Assembly: GCA_018343915.1 (NCBI GenBank)
Contig: JABRWF010000004.1
Location: 3,038,001 to 3,102,000 of the forward strand
Length of the DNA: 64,000 bases
Reading direction: 5' to 3'
From: Agroathelia rolfsii
Taxonomy: Eukaryota > Basidiomycota > Agaricomycetes > Amylocorticiales > Amylocorticiaceae
Part shown: positions 1 through 12,150 of the stretch, piece by piece
How positions within the stretch are numbered: position 1 is the stretch's first letter
How the letters are laid out: every line of letters begins with the position of its first letter
Notes under the pieces: model-generated
The model's database searches: none
What the model was told of the DNA's origin: nothing
The model's input: the letters and a program-made list of their open reading frames with translations, nothing else
Position numbers and translations under genes: made by a program

Positions 1-864
1 AAATGTCTGGAACTTGGTTATTTTATCTTGTAGTTCAGAAATAAGGGGAAGTGGGTAGGCATTCTCGACTATTTCTACATTGAGCTTGTGGTAATCCTGA
101 ACCAGGCAAAGTGAACTATTTTTCTTTGGGACAAAGAACATGGGGGCAGCAATCAGACTTTCCAACTTTCTGATGTAACCCTTTTCAAGGTTTTCCTTAA
201 GGTAGTCCATCAGCGCTTCCTCTTCTTTAGCTAACAGGGGATATACTTTACTTCTTTGGAGTTGTGCCCCATCTTTCAGCTCGATTTTGTGATCCCAGGG
301 TTTTCTGAGCGGAAGTCTCTGGGAAGCTTCTTTTGAAAATACTGACATGTACTTAGAAGCCCATCCTGGTAGAAGACTAGAAGAGATGTTCAGGCGGTCA
401 GGGTGTGTTATTTTTCCTGCCAACCAATCTATTACCGGGTTCTCCAACCGGAGCCAGTCAATTCCTAGGATCACATTCTCTAAGCCAATATCAGTGACCA
501 GGAAAGGAAGTTTCTTTTGGATTCCACCTATACTTGTTTCTAGTATCGCTATTTCTTCAATTTTTCCTTGTGCATTTAGGGAGTTATCGATATTATGTAT
601 AGGGATGCTACAAGGTAATTTTTTTGTGTTTATTTTATTTTCTTTTACGAAACGGGAATGGATGAAGGAAGAGGAAGCGCCTAAATCAATCATAGCTAGT
701 GTTACAAGTGAAGAAAATTGTCTATGGAACATGATGGGGATATGAAGGTGCTGTCCATGTACACCGGAAATTGAAACAGAGTTACAAGAGAGAAGGGAAG
801 AAAATCTATTAGATAAATAAGGGTTGGCCAAAATAGCCCTTTCTGTCAACCCCTCTAAAAACCT
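1..864 (-). pseudogene. pol: B0 pol, N-terminal part (protease and start of reverse transcriptase)
   Basis: Minus-strand translation gives the family-B Pol start: the linker after the gag stop, an aspartic protease, then the first RT blocks ending at the left edge around the LISELQDK segment. It would process Gag-Pol and copy the RNA genome. The protease motif is D-L-G-A rather than the D-S-G-A of the siblings (a TCA to TTA type change), so the enzyme is probably dead. The frame appears open to the edge. It lies in the -1 frame relative to gag, and the slippery heptamer is AGGTTTT instead of GGGTTTT because of a G-to-A change at a former CpG. The rest of pol is outside the window. Confidence 0.8.
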
Positions 865-1564
865 GCCTTGTCCTTGAAGGTGGCAAGTGCTATTGCTTGT
901 TGTTCAACAAGTGCTTGTAGATCTGCCATCATCATTGTTGAAGACCCCTTATTGATGTCGTCACCAGCTGCAGTTGGGCCAAGTTGATCGGGAGTAGGAG
1001 CAGAAGTAGAGGTACTAGTTGCCTGTACCCTAGGCCTCAACCCTTGATATCTTGATACCCTGGGATTTGTACAATTTGAGGCAAAATACCCCCACTATTG
1101 GCAATTGTAGCACTGTACCATGCTCAGGTCCCTAGGAGGGCAACAAGTGCCTTGTGCTGCTGCTGGGACTGAATTTGGGGTGGGGGGTGTTTATGTTGCA
1201 TTGATGGTGATTGGGTTTGCAGCTGTCCCCTGTGTATTCTGGAAGCGAGGTCTTAGCTTCCAGCCATCCATCTAAATTCTGGTGTCTCTTAACCCTTCTT
1301 TGGCATCTATGGCAGCCTCCATTAGATGCTCTAAGGAGTTGCAATGCTCCTTCGGGTAGCCACCAATAATGCCCTTGATTTTTGGGGAGAGGGCTTGCCA
1401 GTAGTGGACTTGAAGATCTTCACCTGATAGTTTGGTTTGGTTAGCAAGCATGGAAAAGGTCGCCATAAAGTCCGCAACCAATGATGTGCCCTATTTCAAC
1501 TCCTGCAGTTTTTGGAGGGCAATCCTCCCGAAGTCCCTTGATCCATATAGCGCCTTGAACCTAG

Positions 1565-2568
1565 TGTTATGAGTTGAATATTTTTCGCATTTTCTTTATG
1601 GACATGTATATATTTTTATTACATTTTTACGATTTTTATTGGCTGAGATATGGATGAAATACCTTGCAGGCAACATCTTAATGCACATGTGACTGGCAGT
1701 GTTAGCCCCACGTGACAGGAGTGCTTGTGACAAGAGTATATTAGGAAGGCGGAGTCTAGACTATTCCTTTTCATCAAAAGGTCTAGACTTAGGAACCAGG
1801 GTCATTCCGATCACTGTGCAATTACTAAGGAGTACTAGACTCATCATTCTGATTGGATGCTCATTGGACTTAGGTACAAAGCACTGCCCCTGCATTTGAC
1901 ATGTTCCTGCTTACGAACCCTGGCTATGCACAGACCACTAAGGCTGCATACGGGCCCTTTCATTTACATATAAATACAAGCATGTAGCCCTTACCTGAAC
2001 CTTAGCTTCGACCTTTTCGCCTTCAGGTAAGGGCATCCCCTCTTGTATTCCCTTATATAGCACTAATATATTTCGCCTTCAGGCTTATTCACATCCTAGC
2101 CTACTCCCCTTTTACTCTCCTTTCTCCTTATTAAGTATAAGGCCTTAAGGGCATCTTAGTAAGTATACATGTAGCCTTGTTACTAGAAGGCAATAAGTAT
2201 AAGACCTCAATACATAAGAGGCACTTGTGAGTGAACAAGCCCTATTCATTTAGGCCAAGGCAGTAATAAGTCCTTGCAGAGATTAGTTGACTACAGTGGG
2301 CTAAGCCACCTATCTTGAGTAAGAAGCAACTTAAAAACTATTTGACACAAAGCAAGTACATGGGAAGATATTACATCTGGAGTACCGAACACAAGCCTAG
2401 CAAAGTAGTAGCTAGGATGCACTATTACAAAGAGTAGCAACGGAAGCACATAGGTCTCTGAAATATATCCAACCTAGTCACACACATAAAACCCGGCATT
2501 ACTGCCTGCCTGTGTACCTTACAAGCAGGTTGTGTTTGTTGGATAAGTCAAGTGCACAAGCCTTGACA
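1565..2568 (+). repeat. Solo LTR, family A
   Basis: 1004 bp, starts TGTTATGAG and ends CCTTGACA, flanked by the 5-bp TSD CCTAG (1560-1564 and 2569-2573). It contains the family-A TATA box and the AGCTTCGACCT primer segment. It is inserted in B0 gag and is moderately decayed at CpG sites. No internal region is attached, so it is a product of LTR-LTR recombination. Confidence 0.95.
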
Positions 2569-3206
2569 CCTAGCATACAAGTCTTTTTTGAAGTTGAAGC
2601 CCTTGGTGTTAATTGCATCATCGAATTTTTGGCTCCAAGCTTTGGGTGCTCCTTCTAAAAGACCAACAAAGTAGTGGGCCTTTGTTTGGTCCAAGGAATA
2701 AATTTTTGGGTTTAACTTGATATGGTTCTCAAAGCTAAACACAAAGGACTGGTACTTGGACCAGTCACCAGAGAATTTTTCAGGTGCTTGACTGATCTCT
2801 TTTGGGGTGCTGCTTGAAGCAACAGTGGCTAGCATAGGGGGTTCTCTTTCCAGAAGGTTGGCAAAGCGGGCCTGAGTCTCTTATATTTGTTCCATGAAGA
2901 CTTGAATGCGTGCCTGGTTTGCCTGTAAGAGGGCCAAGATTTGACCAAGCTCTTGAGGAAGGGACATTTCTACTTCTGGAAGGGGGGAAGAATTGCGTTT
3001 CTTTTCTCTGCAACGTTCATAATAGCTCTTGGAGGGAGAGGGGTGAGGGACGATAGGAGATTTGGGGTATGATGCTTCTGTGGTATAACGTCAGTGAAAT
3101 TTGGAGGGGGAGGGGTACTCAGAGGGTGCTTCTTCTTGCCCTTCTGGTGTTTTGGGCAGTGATGCTTGTGTTGAGACAGCTTCCTCACTGGACTCTTCTT
3201 CTTCTT

Positions 3207-4223
3207 TGTTATGAGTTGGACATTTTTCGCCTTATCTTTACGTACCTGTACATATTTTTATTATATTTTTACGATTTTATTTCATTAAGATATGGACAAA
3301 ATACCTTGTAGGCAATATCTTGACGCGCGCGTAACTAGCTGTGTTAGCCCCATGTGACAGGAGTGCTCGTGACAAGAGTATATTAGGAAGGCGGAGTCTA
3401 GATCATTCCTTTTCATCAAAAGGTCTAGACTCAGGAACCAGGGTCGTTCCGATCACTGTGTGATTACTAAGGAGTACTAGACTTATCATTCCGATTGGAT
3501 GCTCATCGGACTTAGGCACAAAGCACTGCCCCTGCATTTGACATGTTCCTGCTTACGAACCCCGGCTGCGCACAGACCACCAAGGCTGCGCACGGGCCCT
3601 TTCATTTATGTATAAATACAAGCATGTAGCCCTTACCTGAACCTTAGCTTCGACCTTCTTGCCTTCAGGTAAGGGCACCCCACTTTTGTATTCCTTTACA
3701 TAAAACTAATATATTTTCTCGCCTTCAGGCTTGTTATCCTAGCCTGCCCCCCCCCACTCTCACTCTCCCCTCTTACTACTTTAGTGTAAGGCCTAAAGGG
3801 CATCTAAAGTAATATAAGTATAGCCCTAGTACCAGAGGGCCGTATCAGTCATAAAAGTCCTCAATACACGGAGGCATTGCGCGTGAACTAAATCCTGTTC
3901 ATTCAGGTAGAGGCAGTAACAAGACCTCTCAGACGTACGTAGAGCACGGAGGGCTAAGCCGCCTACTCCGAGTAAGAAGTTAATAGAAAACCTATTTGAC
4001 GTGAAGGAAGCATACGGGAAGCCTAGTGCTAGAGTACCGACCACGACCCTAACAAAGTAGGAGTTCGGTTAACACTATTACAAAGGATAGCAACGGGAGC
4101 ACGTGCGTGTCTGTTAAAAGACCAACCCAGAAACACGTAGTAAAAAGGGGTCTTACAACCCATCCCTCGCACCTTCGAGAGGGTTTATGTTTGTTGGTTA
4201 CGTCAAGAGCGCAAGCCTTGACA
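3207..4223 (+). repeat. A1 5' LTR
   Basis: Starts TGTTATGAG and ends TTGACA. TATA box TATAAATA at 3611; candidate transcript start and primer AGCTTCGACCT at 3646-3656; a perfect 12-bp inverted repeat (3630-3641 and 3664-3675) flanks the primer. Confidence 0.95.
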
Positions 4224-4236
4224 TTAGGTCGAAGCT
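3611..4236 (+). promoter_or_regulatory. A1 core promoter, predicted RNA 5' end and self-primer-binding site
   Basis: The TATA box starts at 3611. The segment AGCTTCGACCT begins exactly 35 bp further on (3646). The site AGGTCGAAGCT (4226-4236), two bases after the 5' LTR, is its perfect reverse complement. There is no TGG-starting tRNA primer site. Known biology: Tf1 of fission yeast primes reverse transcription with the first 11 bases of its own mRNA, folded back on such a site. The same use here is inference. Confidence 0.82.
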
Positions 4237-4634
4237 ACACCTAAAACCACCCATTGAGCCTCGCTCCAGGTGTGCAGTCCCAGATACCTGCAAAAGTAGC
4301 ATAAGCCAAGCCCCAACTTTATTCTTCTACAATTGTTCTTACATAAACAACCTCGAACTGTTTGCGGAAGCAATTGATTGAGTAACCCTCAATTTCAACC
4401 CGTTAAGATTTATACTTGCTAGTACCTGTACTTCCAGGGAAAGCTTGTGTCGTTACCCGAAGGCGCTAGTGCAGAGTTAGTCTGCTGCTTCTAGGGACTC
4501 CTCTTTAGGAGTAAAACTGCTTGGTTGTTTAGGTAATTTTACTATACATTTTTATTACGTTACCAGAAGGTGGTTGGCTTACTGCCTTGTTTGAAGAAGA
4601 CAAATCTGTGTGTTGAGCCATCGCTCCACTGTTT

Positions 4635-6137
4635 ATGAGCCAATCCAGAAAAGGAAAGGCACCCGCACAACCCGCCGCCAAGACCTCCACTTGACCTTCC
4701 GTGTCTGCCCCTGCCCCACAACCCACGTTCTCGCAGCCTCCTAAAGTTCCTACTCCACCCAAGCTCCCCTCTCCGCCTAAACCCGCTACCCCCGAAGAAT
4801 CAGAGGAGGAAGAAGATGACGAAGAAGAAGAAGAAGAGCAATACCCTTCCCCATCGGATTATCGCAAACCAGAACCCGCCTCTGAACCAATTGCGTCCCG
4901 GACCCGTTCACGTGTACCTACTCCCGCAGTCACCCCAAAAGTTCGTACACCTATTCCTACCCCTCGAACCCGCACTCCAGCCATCACTTGTCCCCCATCC
5001 CCAAATATGTCAGGATTCGAGCAGTTCATGGGTCAGATGCTGGAAATGCAGCGTCAAACCACTGAAATGATGCGTCACATGACCGAGACGCAACAAAAGC
5101 TGGTTAAGATTGCTGATCGCCCGGCACCCGCTCCTGTTCCTCCTCCTGCTCCAGCCCCTCAGGTCGTCACGGTGGCCTCAACAAAAGAAAGGGGCAAGAA
5201 GCCTTCAAAGTTCACGGGTGACCGTGAAAGATACAAGGACTTTATCCTGGGATTCGAAAACTATCTTGGGTTAAATCCGACCTTGTATAGTTAAGATCGC
5301 AACAAGGGCAGGCTCCTGATTTCCTTGTTAGAAGGAGGACCAAGAAGATGGTCAGAAAAATGGTCTGATATGATCAAGGCGGAAGAAAAGGTTAAAGGAG
5401 CGCCTCCTTTTGTATTTGAGGATTTTTACAAGGCTTTCTGGGGTCTTTATGGCTCTTGGGACTACAAGCGGTCGGCCCTCAACAAACTCAAGGGATTAAA
5501 GCAAGGGTCTCGTAGCACCCAAGACTACATCACAGACTTTTGGTCAACTGCGCAACAGACTGACTTGTCAGAAGAAGATTGGCGGGTCTGATTCCTGGAT
5601 GGGTTGAATCCCAAGATCCGGAATGTGCTGGGCGGTTGGGATCAAACCAACCTGGAAACGGTGCAGAAGGCAATGGATGCAGCACTTCATGCTGAACAAG
5701 GACTACGTTCTGCAGGGTTGTGGCAGGACACTTGGAGACCTTGGGTCCCTGTAGCTGGGTCGGCTACAAACCCTATTACGATTAACGCGGCTCAAGTTGC
5801 TATGCCCTCGACCAGTCAACCCTTCTCTCAGGGAAGACCATCGTTCCCACCTAGGGATTGGTCGAAGGCACAATGTTTCCATTGTGGCCAACTAGGTCAT
5901 CCAAAGCGTCGTTGCCCCCTCCTTGGGTACAAGCCTTGCCCAACTGTTCCTATTGGACAAGCGTCTATTTCTGCCTCTGTCCAATCAGCAGCGCTACCTG
6001 TTGCCCCCTCCATTCCTGCCTTGCCTCCTGCCTCGGTAAGCCCACCTGCGTATACGGTCCCTGATCATATAATGCAGATCATGGAGGAACAAGCGGCCGC
6101 CATCGCCACCCTCAAGGATCAGATGGGTTTTTCTTGA
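4635..6137 (+). pseudogene. gag: A1 gag with three in-frame stops
   Basis: Structural nucleocapsid protein, about 500 codons, starting at the ATG conserved in all A copies (MSQSRKGKAPAQP). N-terminal third: proline-rich with an acidic E/D run, probably disordered. Middle: Gag domain (KDFILGFENYLGLNP, YGSWDYKRSALNKL). C-terminal: CCHC knuckle C-FH-C-GQLG-H-PKRR-C, then a proline-rich tail and a conserved [19 protein letters not shown] heptad-like end. In-frame stops lie at 4692-4694 (TGA), 5292-5294 (TAA) and 5589-5591 (TGA); the first and third fit CGA-to-TGA decay. The frame ends TGA 6135-6137, just after the slippery site shared with pol. Confidence 0.92.
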
Positions 6138-6167
6138 GGTCAGCTGAAAGGGCTATTCAGTCTGACC
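6125..6167 (+). promoter_or_regulatory. A1 -1 ribosomal frameshift signal at the gag/pol junction
   Basis: The heptamer G-GGT-TTT (6125-6131) is in the gag frame, of the canonical X-XXY-YYZ form. After a 6-base spacer that contains the gag stop comes a perfect 6-bp stem, GGTCAG (6138-6143) with CTGACC (6162-6167). Pol is open in the -1 frame from here. Families A and B share the heptamer but have different stem sequences that still pair. Function is inferred. Confidence 0.8.
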
Positions 6168-9100
6168 AATACGTTCAGAATTGTTTTTCTTCTCTCTCTT
6201 CTTGTAATAATATTTCCATTTCCTCTTCTTCATACTTCTCCCTTGCAGGTGCAAATGGACAGCACCTCAAGGTTCCTATCATGTTCCATGGACCTTTTAG
6301 AAATTTTTCTACTTTTGCTATGATCGATTCCAGTGCCTCTTCTTCTTTTGTAAACTATAGATACGTAGAAAAACATAAAATACCCACAAAAAAATTACCT
6401 CGCCCTATTCCCCTGTACAACATCGATAACTCTGCGAACCAAATTGGAAAAATTGAGTCTGTCGCAATTCTGGATACCACGATAGGGTTAGAAAGGAAAT
6501 ACTTGCCCCTTTGTGTCGTGGACATTGGCCAGGAAGATGTCATTCTTGGTATCGATTGGTTGCATCTCGAAAACCTGGTAATAGACTGGAAATCTGCAGA
6601 AGTTACCTTCCTACCTGAAAAGGAAATCGTTCAAGCTACCACGACCATGCCACTAGGATATGAAGACTTTGCTGACGTGTTCTCCGAAGAGGAAGCAAGT
6701 AGATTACCCAGCCATAAGTCGTCAGACCATAAGATTGAGTTGCTTGACGAAACGAAGCTCAGACGAGGGCGTGTATACCCCCTCAGCAGCAATGAAACTG
6801 ATGCACTCAATGAATGGATTGACGATAACCTGGCTAAGGGATATATTTGTAAATCTGAAAGTGAATTTGTGGCCCCAATGTTTTTCGTACCAAAAAAGAA
6901 TGGTAAACTTCGTCCCGTCCAAGACTATCACGCCCTTAACGAGCAGACTGTTAAAAATGCATACCCCCTTCCTTTGATTTCTGAAATCGTTGAACATATG
7001 ACCAAATTCCACTGGTTCACCAAGATTGACCTACGAGCCGGTTTCAACAATATTAGGATCAGAGAAGGGGATGAACGCAAGGCAGCCTTTATCACGTCAC
7101 GCGGTCTTTTCGAACCTCTGGTGATGCCATTTGGCCTCTGTAATGCCCCCTCCTCTATGCAAGCTTTAATGGATGACATTCTCCTTCGCCTAGTCCAGCT
7201 AGGATTCGTCCGGGTCTATATTGATGATGTTATCATTGGAGCTGAAACAAAGGAAAAGCTACGAGAAGTCACGCGAGAAGTCCTCTCAATCCTACGAAAA
7301 CATAACTTGTATGGTAACCTAGACAAGTTCGAGGTCGAAAAACCTGAAGTCAATATCTTGGGATTCATTGTCGCCCATCGACAAGTTCGCATGGACCCTG
7401 AAAAAGTCAAGCCTATCCTAGACTGGCCCCTACCCAAGAACGTTAAGGAAGTATGAAAATTCCGTGGGCTGGCCAACTACTACAGGCGCTTCATTCGTGA
7501 CTTTGGAAAAATTTGCAAACCCCTAGATTGGCTTACTGGCAAGGTGGATTGGACCTGGGGACAGGAGGAGCAAGAAAGCTTTGAAAACCTTAAGAAGGCC
7601 TTCAGTACAGCCCCTGTCCTGAGATCCTACAATCAGAAAGCATCAACCCAAGTCGAAACAGATGCCTCCTCCTATGCAACCAGTGCAGTTCTCAGTCAGA
7701 AGGACAAATCTAGTGCTTGGCACCCAATAGCATTCTTGTCTCAGTCCATGAATGATGCCGAAAGGAATTATGATATCTGGGACAAGGAAATGTTGGGAGT
7801 CATCTGTGCTTTGGACCACTGGCGTCACCTACTCCAAGGTTTACCCGAACCTTTTGAGATCTGGATGGACCACAAGAACCTTGAATACTGGACGACCGCT
7901 CGCAACCTCACTCGTCGACAAGCTCGTTGGTCTCTCTTCTTAGCAGACTTCAATTTCCGCATTCATTACCAGAAGGGCGCTGAGAATGGCAAGGCCGATG
8001 CACTATCACGACACCCTGATCTCCAGATTTTGGATGCCGAGGATAACCAGGATGTGGTTCTACTTGACCCTAAGTTATTCCGGATAAACGCTGCCCGACG
8101 AGGTCATGTATTAATGGAAGGAGAACCTGAGTTGCTTAAGAAAATCCGGAATGCCTCTCCCGAGGCAGAGGTTGCAGAAGCGCTCCGACTAGTCAAGGAT
8201 CTAGGTCCTGTTAAGCTTCAGAAGGGACTAGAAGAGTGGAATCAGGAAAACGGGGTTATTCTACGACAAGGGAGGGTCTATGTACCTGCAGACAAGGAAA
8301 TCCGTACTCAGATCATTGCCATGTATCACGATAGTTTGCTCAGTGGTCATCCTGGTCAGCATAAAACTCTTGAATTAGTATTGCGCAACTACTGGTGGCC
8401 CGGAATAACCAAGGCAGTAAACGAATACGTAGAAACCTGCCAGACCTGCATTCAAAATAAGTCATCACGCCTTCCTGCTTTCGGACCCCTTGAACCACTC
8501 CCTACCCCAACGCGACCCTGGGATCATATTACTATGGACATGATAGTCAAACTTCCCAATTCCCAAGGATACGATAGCATCCTGGTAGTAGTGGACCAAT
8601 TCTCCAAGATGACGCACATCATCCCAACTACCGAGAAGATCAACACCATTGGTACAGCAGAGTTACTTTGGTCACAAGTGTTTAAACTTCATGGGTTACC
8701 TTCCAGGATAACCTCTGATAGGGGCCCCCAGTTTGCAAGCAAGGTTATGAGGGAGGTACACAAACGCTTGGGTATTACTACCGCTATGTCCACAGCATAC
8801 CACCCACAAACCGATGGTCAATCTGAATGTGTCAACCAGGAATTAGAAGCTTATCTCAGGTTCTTCGTATCACATCGTCAAGATGACTAGGCACGATTAC
8901 TCCCTTCAGCTGAATTTGCATTGAACAATAGGCAACACTTGGCTACCAAGATATCCCCCTTCCAAATGAACTATGGATTTGACCCACGTATGGATTTCTC
9001 CCTGACAGGGATCTTTGACACCCCCGCTGTAGAAGACTGGATGCATGTAATATCTGATGCACAAATGGACGCTCAAGCTGCCCTTAACCTAGCAGCAGAA

Positions 9101-9709
9101 AAAATGAAGGAATTGTTTAATAAGTATGTCCGAGAGTCTCCTCAATGGCAAAAAGGTGACAAGGTCTGGCTTTCCACCGAGAACCTCAAAACTTCTCAAC
9201 CGACTAAGAAGCTTGCCGCCAAGTTTGCTGGGCCATACGAAATCCTGGAAAGGATTAGTCCTCTTGCATACCGCCTCAAGATCCCCCGCACTTGGTCCAT
9301 CCATGATGTCTTCCATGTCTCCCTCTTATCCGGACATAAACCGTCAGACTGGGATCAACCCCCACCAGAACCCATGGAAGTCGAAGGAGAGGAAGAATGG
9401 GAAGTTGACAAGATCAAGGATTCCAGAATCTCAGGAAGACCCAAGCGGCTGGAGTACCTAGTTAGCTAGAAGGATGCACCAGGAGAGGACAATTGGGAAC
9501 CAGCAGACAATTTAGCACATGCCAAGGCCAGGATATGAGATTTCCACAAAAGACACCCCAATGCACCTAAACGCTTGAATGCTGCAGTCTTTGGGGAATT
9601 ACCTTTCAGGCCTATCGAAAACTATACGGAGACAACAATAAAGGAAAGCGCCGGATAGGAACTAGGGAAGTTCCGGAGTAACTCCCTTGAGAAGGGGGTA
9701 ATGTTATGA
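6131..9709 (+). pseudogene. pol: A1 pol (protease-RT-RNase H-integrase-chromodomain) with five in-frame stops
   Basis: Polyprotein in the -1 frame relative to gag. Domains in order: protease (AMIDSSASSSF, where siblings have DSGA, so the active-site glycine is changed), RT ([34 protein letters not shown]), RNase H (VETDASSYA, AFLSQSMNDAE), integrase (zinc finger HPGQHKTLE..CQTCIQNK; catalytic TMDMIVK, TSDRGPQF and AYHPQTDGQSE), a GPY/F-like module (KFAGPYEIL) and a chromodomain remnant (RLEYLVS). Stops: 7454-7456 TGA, 8888-8890 TAG, 9467-9469 TAG, 9536-9538 TGA, 9656-9658 TAG. The reading frame ends at a TGA (9707-9709) supplied by the first bases of the 3' LTR. Not functional as it stands. 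Confidence 0.93.
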
Positions 9710-10719
9710 GTTGGACATTTTTCGCCTTATCTTTACGTACCTGTACATATTTTTATTATATTTTTACGATTTTATTTCATTAAGATATGGACAAAATACC
9801 TTGCAGGCGACATCTTGATGCGCGTGTGACTGGCTGTGTTAGCCCCACATGACAGGAGTGCTTGTGACAAGAGTATATTAGGAAGGCGGAGTCTAGATCA
9901 TTCCTTTTCATCAAAAGGTCTAGACTCAGGAACCAGGGTCGTTCCGATTACTGTGCGATTACTAAGGAGTACTAGACTCATCACTCCGATCGGTTGCTCA
10001 TCAGACTTAGTCATAAAGCACTGCCCCTGCATTTGACACAATCTTGCTTACGAACCCCGGCTGCGCACAGACCACCAAGGCTGCGCACGGGCCCTTTCAT
10101 TTATGTATAAATACAAGCATGTAGCCCTTACCTGAACCTTAGCTTCGACCTTCTCGCCTTCAGGTAAGGGCACCCCACTTTTGTATTCCTTTACATAAAA
10201 CTAATATATTTTCTCACCTTCAGGCTTGTTATCCTAGCCTGCCCCCCCCCCACTCTCACTCTCCCCTCTCACTACTTTAGTGTAAGGCCTAAAGGGCATC
10301 TAAAGTAATATAAGTATAGCCCTAGTACCAGAGGGCCGTATCAGTCATAAAAGTCCTCAATACACGGAGGCATTGCGCGTGAACTAAATCCTGTTCATTC
10401 AGGTAGAGGCAGTAACAAGACCTCTCAGACGTACGTAGAGCACGGAGGGCTAAGCCGCCTACTCCGAGTAAGAAGTTAATAGAAAACCTATTTGACATGA
10501 AGGAAGCATACGGGAAGCCTAGTGCTAGAGTACCGACCGCAACCCTAACAAAGTAGGAGTTCGGTTAACACTATTACAAAGGATAGCAACGGGAGCACGT
10601 GCGCGTCTGTTAAAAGACCAACCCAGAAACACGTAGTAAAAAGGGGTCTTACAACCCATCCCTTGCACCTTCGAGAGGGTTTACGTTTGTTGGTTACGTC
10701 AAGAGCGCAAGCCTTGACA
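9702..10719 (+). repeat. A1 3' LTR
   Basis: 1018 bp, same ends as the 5' LTR, preceded by the polypurine tract GAGAAGGGGGTAA that primes plus-strand synthesis. It carries the primer segment AGCTTCGACCT in the same place. Confidence 0.95.
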
Positions 10720-10851
10720 TTCTTCTGATACGTGTAGAGCCGAGCTCAACATGACTTCTCTTGTAACCTCAGGAGGGGAGGCAGTGGACTTTGTGGCCCA
10801 AGGGACCAGGACTTCTTTAGGCTTGTAAGAGGTGCCCTTTCATGTGCTTAT

Positions 10852-11328
10852 TCATAGAGCAAAAATATGCAATCTTCTTCATCACTAGTGGTTGTACCAG
10901 TTTCCAAATGTGGTTAGCGGGATTTGTCTTCTTCTTCCAGGGCTAGAGCTTGCCCGTATAGTAATCACGCAAATGTCACACAAATTTTGAATGGCAGGGG
11001 GGGTGGTAAAGGTGCCACTTATGCTTAGAAGCAATAAACTTTAACCCTCAATGAGGGCTCCTAGAATACCAAGCTTGTGAGGCCTGTTGAGTGCTTCGGA
11101 TACAGCTAAAGAATCGCGTGGAATGTACACGCTATCTCTGTCTAAACAGGGTTGCAAATAGGCTTTGGAAGGCGCTACTCAATGGCTTCCTAAAGTAGTT
11201 TGCTTCTTACATATTCAGAATTTGTATGTAAAGGGAAATTTGAAAAAGGGGGCTCTTCGTAAGTGATCGCTACTTGCTTCTTCTCAGACCATAGAAGTCC
11301 AAGGGATATCCTGGTAGCTTCGACCTAA
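10852..11328 (-). other. B0 leader (5' UTR) and primer-binding site
   Basis: Non-coding minus-strand leader collinear with the leaders of B1 (13724-14198) and B2 (22656-23131). At the LTR edge (about 11316-11326) lies the primer site, seen on the plus strand as AGCTTCGACCT. No ORF supported. Confidence 0.8.
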
Positions 11329-12150
11329 TGTCAAGGATCTACTCCTTGACTATGCTACATTGGGCGTGGTGGGCCTATTTGTGACACAATCAAACAATAA
11401 ACTTTTCTTAACACCAAGACTAAGTACCTAAGAAAGCGGGTTTTCCCACCAATATGCAATCCCTATTATCTATTGAGGGTGCACCGGGTACTCTGCCTAC
11501 TTCTTACGTTGCTCTTATGAATATTACACACACGCACTTACAAGGGGATTTGCACCGCCTCCTAGTGAATGGGGGAAAAGGGAAATGAGGGGAGGAGATG
11601 CTAGAAACCTGGCTCTAGGCCAAAAGTAAACCCTGAAGGCAAAGTTATATTAGTAATCTTCTACTTATTGAAATACAGAACCTATACTTGCCTGAAGGCA
11701 AAGAGGTCGAAGCTAAGCTCTTCAGGACAAGTTACATGCACTATTTATACTACTAAGGAATGGTCTGTGTGCAGCTTTCATGGTCTGTGTGTAGAGGGAG
11801 ATAGAAGTGTAAGAGTGGCAATGCAGGGAAAGAACGTTTAGCCTAACTCCACCAGGCATCCGTGTGGAGATCTGTTTCTGGATCAGTACTAGTAACTATT
11901 AGGAATAGTTCAGGGAAAGGAAGGCTGTGTTCCTGGGCTATGTGTGATGATGAAATGGAAGTATGCGCAGCCCCAAGATTACTCCTGTGATGTGTGGCTT
12001 GGAAACATGTGAGGGCCAATCACATGACCACTGCACTGCCCACAGTCCACGCCCTAAAGGGTAATTTTCTTAAGACAAAAATGGAAAAGAGAAGAAAGTG
12101 CAATAACTAATTAAATAATGGTCCAAATTGTTATGAGTTGGACATTTTTC

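Larger units (their letters stand above)
3207..10719 (+). mobile_element. A1: complete family-A Ty3/gypsy chromovirus
   Basis: 7513-bp element with two LTRs (1017 and 1018 bp) and a perfect 5-bp TSD TTCTT (3202-3206, 10720-10724). Order: LTR, self-complementary primer site, leader, gag, pol in the -1 frame, polypurine tract GAAGGGGG (9691-9698), LTR. The LTRs differ at several positions, mostly C/T and G/A. Three stops in gag and five in pol show it cannot act on its own. It interrupts B0 gag, so it is younger than B0. Confidence 0.96.
855..10851 (-). pseudogene. gag: B0 gag, broken into three pieces by insertions
   Basis: Family-B gag on the minus strand, in pieces 10851-10725, 3206-2574 and 1559-855. 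The pieces translate to the acidic/proline-rich N terminus, the central Gag domain (KYQSFVF, HYFVGLLEGAPKAW) and the C-terminal tail ending in FKDKAGF. The start codon is lost (ATG to ATA near 10850), and further stops and frame breaks occur. The interruptions are A1 (TSD TTCTT) and a solo LTR-A (TSD CCTAG); removing each insertion with one TSD copy restores collinearity with B1 and B2 gag. The CCHC knuckle region near 1080-1110 is degraded. No product is expected. Confidence 0.85.

Noticed and set aside
4224..4250. A tRNA-type primer-binding site after the 5' LTR
   Set aside because: The site lacks the TGG needed to pair with a tRNA CCA end, and pairs perfectly with the element's own LTR.
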